From the NCBI RefSeq assembly GCF_947497275.1, contig NZ_CANMFS010000003.1, forward strand, positions 434,001 through 498,000: DNA of 64,000 bases, given 5' to 3'. The position numbers were made by a program, and so were the translations under genes. This document shows positions 55,422 to 63,096 of the stretch, one piece after another (the first letter of the stretch is position 1; every line of letters begins with the position of its first letter). The stretch comes from an uncultured Sulfitobacter sp. (GTDB lineage: Bacteria; Pseudomonadota; Alphaproteobacteria; Rhodobacterales; Rhodobacteraceae). The notes under the pieces were generated by a model. That model did no database searches, was not told the origin of the DNA, and saw only the letters and a list, made by a program, of their open reading frames with translations.

Positions 55422-56635
55422 TGTCGCGCCTAAGCTTGGAAGACATTTTCGAGGAAGACGACGAGTTCGGCCTATTGGATGTCAAACTTCGCGCGGGACG
55501 CGGCAATCCTTCGCAGGATCGTGGCGTCGCAGCCTTGCTCGAAGTAACCGCCTTCTATGAGCGTCAGTCGCGCCTTCCGCATCCAGATGCAATGGATCAT
55601 GATGAGATGCGCCTTGGCGCGATCTGGGACGCCGTGAAGTTGGCACCCACCGATCAGATGCGGGCCGTGGATCGGTTGGGCTTGCTGACAGAGGATGCGA
55701 CCCCCACGCCGCGTTCCTGGCAAGATGAACCTGTCGACGATGAAATTCCCGACAGTTTGGATGACATCTTCGCAGATGATGATCTTGATGTTGACGCGTC
55801 ACTGGTCAGTCTCAAGCACACCACGCCATCCGCAGAACGCCATGTTCCCGATCATCGCGCAGACTTCGTGCCCTGTCAGGATTTCGAGCGATTTCGGGAG
55901 CGATTCGAGACGGTGCAGCGCGGTCTGGAAGCAGGTGAACGCCAAGCAAACCCGGTACGGAAATGGTCGGTAATCGAGCCGATCGAAGGGGACTTCTTCA
56001 TCAGGAACGGTTTGCTCGCCATGATCGCTGAAAAGTCGGAAATGACCGCCCGTGGCGGCGCGCGCGACCATCGGCTTCGCGTCATCTTCTCAAATGGCAC
56101 AGAGAGCGACCCGCTCATGTCATCATTCCGCAAATCCCTGAATGAGGACAAGACAGCTCGCATGGTCCAGAAGGTCGGCCTCGGGCCGCTTGATCCTGAA
56201 TGGGAGAGTGATCAGCTCGAACTGTCGGGAACGATCTATGTTGCTCGCTCCCGATCCGAAAATCCCGAAATCAAAGGACAGCGCATGATCTTGCACAAGA
56301 TCGGCGTAACCAGCCAAGACGTTGCCCGCCGCGTTGCAGACGCCAGAAACGATCCAACGTTTCTTCTGGCACCGGTGGAGATTGTGGCGACATACAGCCT
56401 GCAAAACCTGTCGCGTAGCAAAGTCGAAAACCTACTGCATCGCTTCTTCGCAGCGGCTCGTCCTGGAGAACTCTTCGTCACCGACCGGTTCGGGAAGAAA
56501 GTATTCCCTAAGGAATGGTTTTATGTCCTGCCAGATCACGTCGGCCAGGCTGCTAAACTGATTGAAGACGGGACATTGCATCAATTCAGATACGATGCCC
56601 GCTCTCAGAGGATCGTACCGAAAGCTGAAAATTGA
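55421..56635 (+). CDS. GIY-YIG nuclease of the T5orf172/MUG113 type
   Basis: 404-residue protein with a C-terminal GIY-YIG domain: GTIYVARS (residues 270-277), LHKIGVTSQDVARRV (291-305, the YIG strand and catalytic Arg), and KVENLLHRFF with the metal-binding Glu336, ending KEWFYV. The first 260 residues are a separate, acidic region containing two copies of a SL-x-DIF-x-x-DD motif (residues 5-15 and 112-121) and a helical stretch. Position as third gene of a one-base-overlapping operon suggests that it is the restriction nuclease used with the helicase and methyltransferase. Confidence 0.85.
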   Translation: MSRLSLEDIFEEDDEFGLLDVKLRAGRGNPSQDRGVAALLEVTAFYERQSRLPHPDAMDHDEMRLGAIWDAVKLAPTDQMRAVDRLGLLTEDATPTPRSWQDEPVDDEIPDSLDDIFADDDLDVDASLVSLKHTTPSAERHVPDHRADFVPCQDFERFRERFETVQRGLEAGERQANPVRKWSVIEPIEGDFFIRNGLLAMIAEKSEMTARGGARDHRLRVIFSNGTESDPLMSSFRKSLNEDKTARMVQKVGLGPLDPEWESDQLELSGTIYVARSRSENPEIKGQRMILHKIGVTSQDVARRVADARNDPTFLLAPVEIVATYSLQNLSRSKVENLLHRFFAAARPGELFVTDRFGKKVFPKEWFYVLPDHVGQAAKLIEDGTLHQFRYDARSQRIVPKAEN

Positions 56636-57640
56636 AGGAGCCCAACTTTTGATACGAAGGACATCCTAACGCCGGTCGCTTCGATAGCGCCTGCCAAGCG
56701 CTGCCGTCTGTCTTGCAACATTTTCAAAGGGACCGGCAACTCAGGGCTGAGATCGGTGATGCTTTGCACCAGGCACGAATGCCGGCGCGGGTCCGTTGTC
56801 ACTTTTCGCTTCAATTCTTGGAATGCGCGCGGGAACCCGCCACGCCCACCTCAGACCACAGCGCTACACGCGTCAGAGTTTCCGTACCGGCAACCCGGGT
56901 CGCTTGGTCATAAAGTTGAAACTCAATGCTTGTGCTATCAAAGTCATCGGTTTTCCGCTGCGGTTAGAACGAGCGCCACCGCGTTCGAGGTCGTCTCCCG
57001 TCGGTGGCCGGGAATTCGAAGACCGCCAAGGTCAGCCTTCTTTGACAGATGAAATGGGGGGCGCCTCGGATGCACGTTGAGGCTTCCATTCGAGTGAATG
57101 CCAACATCTCTGGGGAATGATCAGATCCCAGCAGCGCGCTGCGTCTTCAGTGATGTACAATTTTCACGAGCGTCCAGGTCATCTGGAATTTGCGCCTCCT
57201 CCTTTAACTTCGCTCGTCGTGCGGTCGCCGAGGGCATCTCCATGCCCATCCGTCATACAGAGGAAATGGAATGGTTGCGTTCAGCCGAAAGCATTTTTCT
57301 GGCTAAAACAAAAAAACTTTAACATACCTGCTTCGGGGCAGCGCCGGACCTCCTACCCCTCGTAAAGCGAGGTTTGAAATTAAGCCGGTGAGGATGACCT
57401 CCTGGGGACATGCAGCATTCGCAACGCAGCGCCAGCTAAAGGCATGATTGTTTGGCCCGAGAACTGCCGCAGCAGGGTATCAGAAAGATCGAAGTTTTTT
57501 CTTCGTGCTGCGGATGATTGGCCAATGTTGATTTCGAGAAGCAGAAACGAAGTCGGCACAACGCAAACGCTAACCTCAGGACCACGCACAGGCTTGAAGC
57601 TGCCACGAACGGCAGACGCGCAACAAACAGGAGGACCAAC
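56636..57640. other. 1-kb stretch without a recognised gene
   Basis: Sequence of mixed composition with several overlapping short frames on both strands, none with a recognisable domain or good RBS. It may be decayed mobile DNA. The last 150 bp probably serve as leader for the small-gene cluster that follows. Confidence 0.3.
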
Positions 57641-58054
57641 ATGCTGCGCACGCTCCCCACGAAGACCCTGTCCGCAGAACCGCAACTTGCCATCACCCGC
57701 ACATTCGTCGCCGAGCACGGAACCGACCTGTGTAACGCCGCGGGCAGGATCGCCGGCGAGGCCGGAACAGCCCACGTTCTGCGCCTCATGTCGATGCTGC
57801 GCAAGGCACCACGCCTTGACCGCACAATGCGCCTCAGGTTGGTCAATCTCCATCGCCTCCTTTCTTTGGACCCTGCCGGTGAGGCGCACGACCCCGACCT
57901 TTCCAATTGGGTCTTCCTCGACCCCGCCAGCGAGGAAGTCGAACACCTCTGCCTACTCACCGACCGGCTCTATGATCTTTTGGTCGACATCAGCACTCTG
58001 GATGCGAAGTGGGAGAAACAGGCGCTCGACCTCCCGGCGCAGAAGGCAGCCTGA
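57641..58054 (+). CDS. Hypothetical protein, first of a three-gene cluster
   Basis: 137-residue protein, mostly helical (AGTAHVLRLMSMLRKAPRLDR, RLVNLHRLLSLDP), of no recognised family. AGGAGG lies 6 bases before the ATG at 57641, the strongest RBS in this part of the island, and coding is GC-rich. The frame is open from 57518 but that extension lacks an RBS. Confidence 0.6.
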   Translation: MLRTLPTKTLSAEPQLAITRTFVAEHGTDLCNAAGRIAGEAGTAHVLRLMSMLRKAPRLDRTMRLRLVNLHRLLSLDPAGEAHDPDLSNWVFLDPASEEVEHLCLLTDRLYDLLVDISTLDAKWEKQALDLPAQKAA

Positions 58055-58362
58055 CATGCGGAACCGGTCGCGTAGTGCGCGCGACCGGCGACACTCTTTT
58101 GGGAGCGCAGCACAAGATGCCCAAGCGGAAAGAGCATCGTCTAAACAGTGGCACGAACAATAAACTGTCCCGCAGGACAGATTTCTTCTTCGTCTCTCAA
58201 AAGAACGACCAATGTTCTCTTCACCAGCACCAGCACCAGCACCAGCACCAGCCTCTGAAACCAACTGAAAGGAACATGCTCCCCGGCTCTCCCGAACGCA
58301 GCGCACATGACGCCGATGAATAGGCACCACCAGCACCTTTCATGCATGCAAGGGAGACAGTC
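58055..58362. other. Intergenic spacer with a hexanucleotide repeat
   Basis: About 308 bp between the first and second small genes. It contains a (CACCAG)5 tract (separate entry). No gene was recognised; a plus-strand frame across the repeat would encode a His-Gln run and is judged a chance frame. Confidence 0.35.
58222..58251. repeat. (CACCAG)5 hexanucleotide tandem repeat
   Basis: Five perfect copies of CACCAG in the spacer between two small genes. Perfect short repeats of this kind change length easily by slippage. Confidence 0.9.
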
Positions 58363-58713
58363 ATGCTCAACACAAACACCCCGAATATCAGCCAGGCCCG
58401 CTTTGATGCGGTCGCCGCGACCGAAAGACACCTGCGCCGAAATGGTGCCAGTCTGTGCGATCTGCTCGACGCGCTCGACGATCCCGCGGGCTTCGAAGCG
58501 CTGTGCCGTCTGCATAGCGCCTTCAGCCATCCTTTTCCGGACGCGGATGCCGTCGAAGACGCGGTGCACGATATCACCCGCTTTCTTGCGGATCAGTCGC
58601 CCTCATCGCTCGACCGCATTGGATCGGAGCGCAACTTCGCTGCATCCGACATGGTGCGGTGGCATGGCGCTCGGATCAGCGAAATCCACGGGAGGTTTCG
58701 CCATGCCGAATGA
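58363..58713 (+). CDS. Hypothetical protein, second of the cluster
   Basis: 116-residue acidic helical protein (RFDAVAATERHLRRNGASLCDLLDAL) of unknown family. The ATG at 58363 has GGGAGAC upstream; 21 further bases of open frame are less likely coding. It overlaps the next gene by 11 nt, implying coupled translation. Confidence 0.55.
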   Translation: MLNTNTPNISQARFDAVAATERHLRRNGASLCDLLDALDDPAGFEALCRLHSAFSHPFPDADAVEDAVHDITRFLADQSPSSLDRIGSERNFAASDMVRWHGARISEIHGRFRHAE

Positions 58714-59095
58714 TCTGCGTTGTGTGTTGCAGATCATTAAAGAAAAGCGTCTGAGAGATTACCCTCGCTCATTCGGGCCAGAGCAAGATATTTGCGATAT
58801 CACGCTCTGGCTGAACCAAAAGTTCCCATCACAGAAATCACGTCTTCTGGTGGATCGGCTGTACACCCATCGCAGCCGCGAAATCATTGGCCTTTCGGTC
58901 ACCGGAATAGCCTCACATTCCTTGTCGATGACCCCAATCGCCTTGGAGGCCTTCTTGGCTTTGGGATATTCGATCCAGAAGGGGAGCGGAGATAGCTTTC
59001 GATGCCCCTCTTGTTTTGGGCGTCATTCAAAGCATGACGCAATCAAAGCCTTCGCACGCATCGAAAGCGCGCTACGCGCTCAGCGTTCACGATAG
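58703..59095 (+). CDS. Hypothetical protein with a CxxC motif, third of the cluster
   Basis: 130-residue basic protein (MPNDLRCVLQIIKEKRLRDYP at its start) with a C-terminal CPSCFGRHSKHDA segment that could form a zinc site with His residues. GGAGG lies 7 bases before the ATG at 58703. It is followed after 20 bp by a strong terminator, so the three small genes end a transcription unit. Confidence 0.55.
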   Translation: MPNDLRCVLQIIKEKRLRDYPRSFGPEQDICDITLWLNQKFPSQKSRLLVDRLYTHRSREIIGLSVTGIASHSLSMTPIALEAFLALGYSIQKGSGDSFRCPSCFGRHSKHDAIKAFARIESALRAQRSR

Positions 59096-59115
59096 AAACA
59101 CTGAAAAACGATATG

Positions 59116-59140
59116 AAAGGGCGGCGCGAGCCGCCCTTTT
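59116..59140 (+). terminator. Rho-independent terminator of the small-gene cluster
   Basis: AAAGGGCGGC (59116-59125) pairs with GCCGCCCTTT (59130-59139) around a GCGA loop, followed by TTCTC. Confidence 0.85.
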
Positions 59141-59391
59141 CTCGTTGCAACACCTGGACTGGGTTCAGGTCTTAAACTTAGAGTATGAGTGATGTGCAGA
59201 TACGCCTCTGGATGCTCGGGAGACTTCATCAAAGGTAGCCCAAGGATTGATCGGTCTGGCGTTGCGGCTGCACATTCGGATGGCTCTGGTGGGCGGAAAA
59301 ACAAGAATTTGTTTTTGGTGGCCACACCCCCGCCCCATATCCTCCCTGGCAGGCTCGAACCCCCATTTAGCCTATAAGGGGGCCTAAACCG
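59141..59391. other. Right island-core junction, gene-free
   Basis: About 250 bp. A short hairpin AAAAACAA/TTGTTTTT (59297-59304/59309-59316) is present. On the minus strand a GGGGGTTCGAGCC segment recalls a tRNA T-arm, but the stem does not complete. No gene was recognised; this is the expected right edge of the accessory region. Confidence 0.35.
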
Positions 59392-59418
59392 CAAAAATCG
59401 GGCGTTTCCGCCCGATTG
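59392..59418 (-). terminator. Terminator of nrdJ
   Basis: Read on the minus strand AATCGGGCG pairs with CGCCCGATT around a GAAA loop (59397-59418), followed by TTTGCGG. It lies 91 bp beyond the nrdJ stop. Confidence 0.75.
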
Positions 59419-59509
59419 ACTTATTTTGCTTGCGAAATGGACATTTCAGCCCGGCCGATGGCTATTTATTGGTGGTCAGATCACGACAAGCCAAAAACTT
59501 AGCGGTTCA

Positions 59510-61798
59510 TTAAGAACACTTGCTGTGTCCGCAGCTGCCGCACGTGATGCATCCCTCTATCATTCGGAGGTCGTACTGACCGCAGCTGCTACACGCTTTG
59601 CCGCGCGGCTTCTCCAGTCCAACGACTTTTGCTTGTGGATCGGATTTCAAGCCTTTCCCCTCACCGGCGATAAAACCGGTCGCCACGAGATGCTGCTCGA
59701 TAACTCCGCCAATCGCCGCGAGTATCGACGGGATGTACTTGCCGCCCATCCACGCGCCCCCGCGTGGATCGAACACAGCTTTGAGCTCTTCGACGACAAA
59801 CGACACATCACCGCCCCGCCGGAATACGGCGGATATCATCCGCGTCAGCGCTACAGTCCAGGCGAAATGCTCCATGTTCTTAGAGTTGATGAAAACCTCG
59901 AACGGACGCCGATGGCCTCCCACGACCAGATCGTTCACGGTGATGTAGAGCGCATGCTCGCTGTCCGGCCATTTGATCTTGTAGGTCGATCCTTCCAGTT
60001 CTTCGGGACGGTCCAGCGGCTCGGACATGTAGATAACGTCACCATGTGGCGATTGAGGTTCCTCGCCATTTTGACTGATTACCTCGGGGGCGTCCTTCTT
60101 GTCTTCGGACACGGACAGCACGGACCCTGTCACGTCGTTCGGACGGTACGTCGTGCATCCCTTGCAACCTGAATCCCACGCTTCCATGTAAACGTCCTTG
60201 AACGCGTCAAAGCTGATGTCTTCGGGGCAGTTAATGGTCTTGGAAATTGACGAGTCCACCCATTTCTGGGCGGCTGCCTGCATCTTGACGTGGTCCAGCG
60301 GCGCCAGCGTCTGCGCGTTCACGAAATAGCCGGGAAGCTCCTGATCACCGAATTTGTCGCGCCACATCTGCACAGCATAATCGACGACTTCTTCTTCAGT
60401 CCGGCTGCCGTCTTTCTGCAGCACCTTGCGGGTGTACGCATAGGCGAAGACCGGCTCGATCCCCGAGGACACATTGCCTGCATACAGCGATATTGTTCCG
60501 GTTGGTGCAATGGAGGTCAGCAGCGCATTGCGAATGCCATGGGTGCGGATGGCATCGCGGACGTCCTCATCCATATGCTGCATGGTACCGGACGCCAGAT
60601 AGGCGTCCGCGTCGAACAACGGGAACGGGCCTTTTTCCTTCGCCAAATCCACCGACGCCAGATAGGCGGCGCGGGCGATCGCGTGCAACCAGTCTTCGGT
60701 CTGACGCGCCGCTTCGTCCGATCCATAGCGCAGGCCCAGCATCAGCAGCGCATCGGCAAGGCCGGTGACGCCCAATCCGATCCGGCGCTTGTTGTGCGCT
60801 TCCTGCGCTTGCGCGTCGAGTGGAAAGTTCGATACATCCACCACATTGTCCATCATCCGCACGGAAGTTGCGACAAGTGCATTGAGCGCGTCGACATCCA
60901 GTGTGGCCGTGTCCTCGAACGGCCCGGTCACGAGACGCGCCAAATTGATCGAGCCCAGCAAGCAAGCACCATAGGGCGGCAGAGGCTGCTCACCACAGGG
61001 GTTCGTAGCGGCAATGGTTTCGCAATAGCTAAGATTGTTCGCAGTGTTGATCCGGTCGATGAAGATCACGCCCGGTTCGGCGAAATCATAGGTTGCTCTC
61101 ATGATCGCGTTCCACAGATCGCGCGCCTGCACGGTTTTGTAGACCTTGCCGTCGAAGACGAGATCCCATGATCCGTCCGCCTTGACTGCTTCCATGAAGG
61201 GGTCGGTGACCAGCACCGACATGTTGAACATGCGCAGCCGCGCAGCATCGGATTTGGCGGTAATGAAGTTTTCCACGTCCGGGTGGTCGCACCGCATTGT
61301 GGCCATCATTGCGCCGCGACGCGAACCGGCGGACATGATCGTGCGGCACATCGCATCCCACACGTCCATGAACGACAGCGGCCCGGAAGCATCCGCCGAT
61401 ACGCCCAGCACGTCCGCGCCCTTGGGCCGGATCGTCGAGAAATCGTAACCGATGCCGCCGCCCTGCTGCATGGTCAGCGCCGCTTCCTTGAGCATGTCGA
61501 AAATGCCGCTCATGCTGTCAGGAATCGTGCCCATCACGAAGCAGTTGAACAACGTCACCCGCCGCGCGGTCCCTGCCCCCGCGGTAATGCGCCCCGCTGG
61601 CAGATATTTGAAATCTTCCAGCGCGCCGTAGAATGTCTCTTCCCACGCGTCCTTGTCGTTTTCGGCCTGCGCGAGATCACGTGCGATGCGGCGCCATGTA
61701 TCCTCGACCGTCACATCGTGGGGCGTGCCGTCGGCCGCTTTGAATCGATACTTCATATCCCAGATCTGTTCAGCGATGGGGGCGGCAAAGCGGGTCAT
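59510..61798 (-). CDS. nrdJ: Adenosylcobalamin-dependent ribonucleotide reductase
   Basis: 762-residue class II ribonucleotide reductase making deoxyribonucleotides without oxygen dependence, using vitamin B12. Visible motifs: FNCFVMG, GGGIGYDFSTIRPKGADV, the active-site region NPCGEQPLPPYGACLLGSINL, MSAGSRRGAMMATM, and the Cys-rich redox tail CSSCGQYDLR ... CITCGSCGHSKC. The start MTRFAAP at 61798 is preferred with GAGGAATC upstream; the frame is open to 62092 but that extension overlaps the divergent DUF1489 gene. Confidence 0.97.
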   Translation of the reverse strand: MTRFAAPIAEQIWDMKYRFKAADGTPHDVTVEDTWRRIARDLAQAENDKDAWEETFYGALEDFKYLPAGRITAGAGTARRVTLFNCFVMGTIPDSMSGIFDMLKEAALTMQQGGGIGYDFSTIRPKGADVLGVSADASGPLSFMDVWDAMCRTIMSAGSRRGAMMATMRCDHPDVENFITAKSDAARLRMFNMSVLVTDPFMEAVKADGSWDLVFDGKVYKTVQARDLWNAIMRATYDFAEPGVIFIDRINTANNLSYCETIAATNPCGEQPLPPYGACLLGSINLARLVTGPFEDTATLDVDALNALVATSVRMMDNVVDVSNFPLDAQAQEAHNKRRIGLGVTGLADALLMLGLRYGSDEAARQTEDWLHAIARAAYLASVDLAKEKGPFPLFDADAYLASGTMQHMDEDVRDAIRTHGIRNALLTSIAPTGTISLYAGNVSSGIEPVFAYAYTRKVLQKDGSRTEEEVVDYAVQMWRDKFGDQELPGYFVNAQTLAPLDHVKMQAAAQKWVDSSISKTINCPEDISFDAFKDVYMEAWDSGCKGCTTYRPNDVTGSVLSVSEDKKDAPEVISQNGEEPQSPHGDVIYMSEPLDRPEELEGSTYKIKWPDSEHALYITVNDLVVGGHRRPFEVFINSKNMEHFAWTVALTRMISAVFRRGGDVSFVVEELKAVFDPRGGAWMGGKYIPSILAAIGGVIEQHLVATGFIAGEGKGLKSDPQAKVVGLEKPRGKACSSCGQYDLRMIEGCITCGSCGHSKCS

Positions 61799-61963
61799 GG
61801 CGATTCCTCGGGTTGGGGTCAGGACGGACGCGGAACATACTCCATCCTTCATAAAAGGCCACCGTTCATTGCAGTGCTGACGATGCGTCAGACCACCACA
61901 GTTTGCAGTTTGCGTGCTATAGGCTACCTTATATCGTAGCTCAGAAGTGAGTCTCTGGATAAC

Positions 61964-62410
61964 ATGGTGGGTAAGCCTGTGAGCAAGACCGTAAACCTGA
62001 TAAAACTGTCCGTCGGCACGGAAAGCGTCGAAGACATGATGAACTGGCAACGCAACCGGTCCAAGCAGGTGACGGATGGGCAATACTACCATCTGACCCG
62101 CATGTGGCCCAAGCGGGTCGATGAAATTCTCAACGGCGGATCAATCTATTGGGTGATCAAGGGTGAAATTTCGGCGCGCCAGCGTGTGCTGCGGTTCGAT
62201 GAAAAGATCGGGGCGGACGGAATCCGCCGGTGCGGCATCGTTCTGGATCACGAAGTGATTCCCACCGTCAACGCCCTGCGCCGCCCGTTTCAGGGTTGGC
62301 GGTACCTGACCGTCGAAGATGCGCCCGCCGATCTGCCCAAGGGCCGCAGCAAGGAAGATCCGCTGCCGGTGGAATTGAACCGGGCGCTGGCCGAGATCGG
62401 CGTGCTTTAG
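61964..62410 (+). CDS. DUF1489 family protein
   Basis: 148-residue conserved alphaproteobacterial protein of unknown function: TVNLIKLSVGTESVEDMMNWQ at the start and TRMWPKRVDEILNGGSIYWVIKG in the middle are the family blocks. The ATG at 61964 or a GTG at 61979 (before SKTVNLIKL, with GGTGGGTAAG upstream) may be the true start. The stop overlaps the convergent hisG stop. Confidence 0.9.
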   Translation: MVGKPVSKTVNLIKLSVGTESVEDMMNWQRNRSKQVTDGQYYHLTRMWPKRVDEILNGGSIYWVIKGEISARQRVLRFDEKIGADGIRRCGIVLDHEVIPTVNALRRPFQGWRYLTVEDAPADLPKGRSKEDPLPVELNRALAEIGVL

Positions 62411-63096
62411 CCGAGCCTGCGCAGCAATTCGTGCAGGCTCGCGCGTTCCTCGCGGTTCAATGGTGCGGTGCGCGACTGCCAAAGCGTGGCTTGTGATCGC
62501 AGCATCAGCCCGTCACTCAGTATTTTGAGATGGTTCGCGCGCAGCGTCTCGCCGGTAGACGTGATGTCTGCAATCGCCTCGGCGGTCTCGTTCGCAACGG
62601 TGCCTTCTGTCGCACCCTGGCTGTCGACCAATGCATAGTCCGCCACGCCCGCCTCGCGCAGAAATTCACGCACGAGCCGATGGTACTTTGTCGCGATGCG
62701 CATACGGAACCCGTGCGTACGACGGAACGCGGCGGCGGCGGCATCGAGATCGTGCAACGTGTCGACGTCGATCCATGCCTTTGGCACCGCAAGGATCAGA
62801 TCTGCATGCCCAAATCCCAGCTCTTCGACGCGCTTCACGCTCTGTTCCCACAGAACGAGCTTCTCATGCACCAGATCAGTACCGGTTACCCCTAGGTGGA
62901 TGCGTCCAGCGGCCAGTTCGCGTGGAATTTCACCCGCCGACAGTAGCACAAGCGAGACGTTTTCGATGCCATCCACGGCACCTGCGTACTCTCGGTCGGA
63001 TCCGCTGCGCGCCAGCGTTATACCGCGCGCACCAAACCACTGGAACGTCTTTTCCATCAGCCGCCCCTTTGACGGCACACCCAGTTTCACGGTCAC
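62407..63096 (-). CDS. hisG: ATP phosphoribosyltransferase, short form
   Basis: 229-residue HisG short form catalysing the first step of histidine synthesis (ATP + PRPP). Blocks LGVPSKGRLMEKTF at the N-terminus and ALVDSQGATEGTVANETAEAIADIT near the PRPP site. Short HisG lacks the regulatory C-terminal domain and needs HisZ, encoded directly upstream with a 4-nt overlap, consistent with an operon. Confidence 0.96.
   Translation of the reverse strand: MTVKLGVPSKGRLMEKTFQWFGARGITLARSGSDREYAGAVDGIENVSLVLLSAGEIPRELAAGRIHLGVTGTDLVHEKLVLWEQSVKRVEELGFGHADLILAVPKAWIDVDTLHDLDAAAAAFRRTHGFRMRIATKYHRLVREFLREAGVADYALVDSQGATEGTVANETAEAIADITSTGETLRANHLKILSDGLMLRSQATLWQSRTAPLNREERASLHELLRRLG

Noticed and set aside
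50641..56635. DISARM or BREX assignment for the methyltransferase operon
   Set aside because: DrmA, DrmB, DrmC, BrxL, PglZ and BrxC-type genes are absent; the partners are one SF2 helicase and a GIY-YIG nuclease.
59340..59385. tRNA T-arm-like GGGGGTTCGAGCC on the minus strand at the island edge
   Set aside because: Only part of a T stem forms and no other tRNA or tmRNA arm was found, so it is not called as an RNA gene or attachment site.
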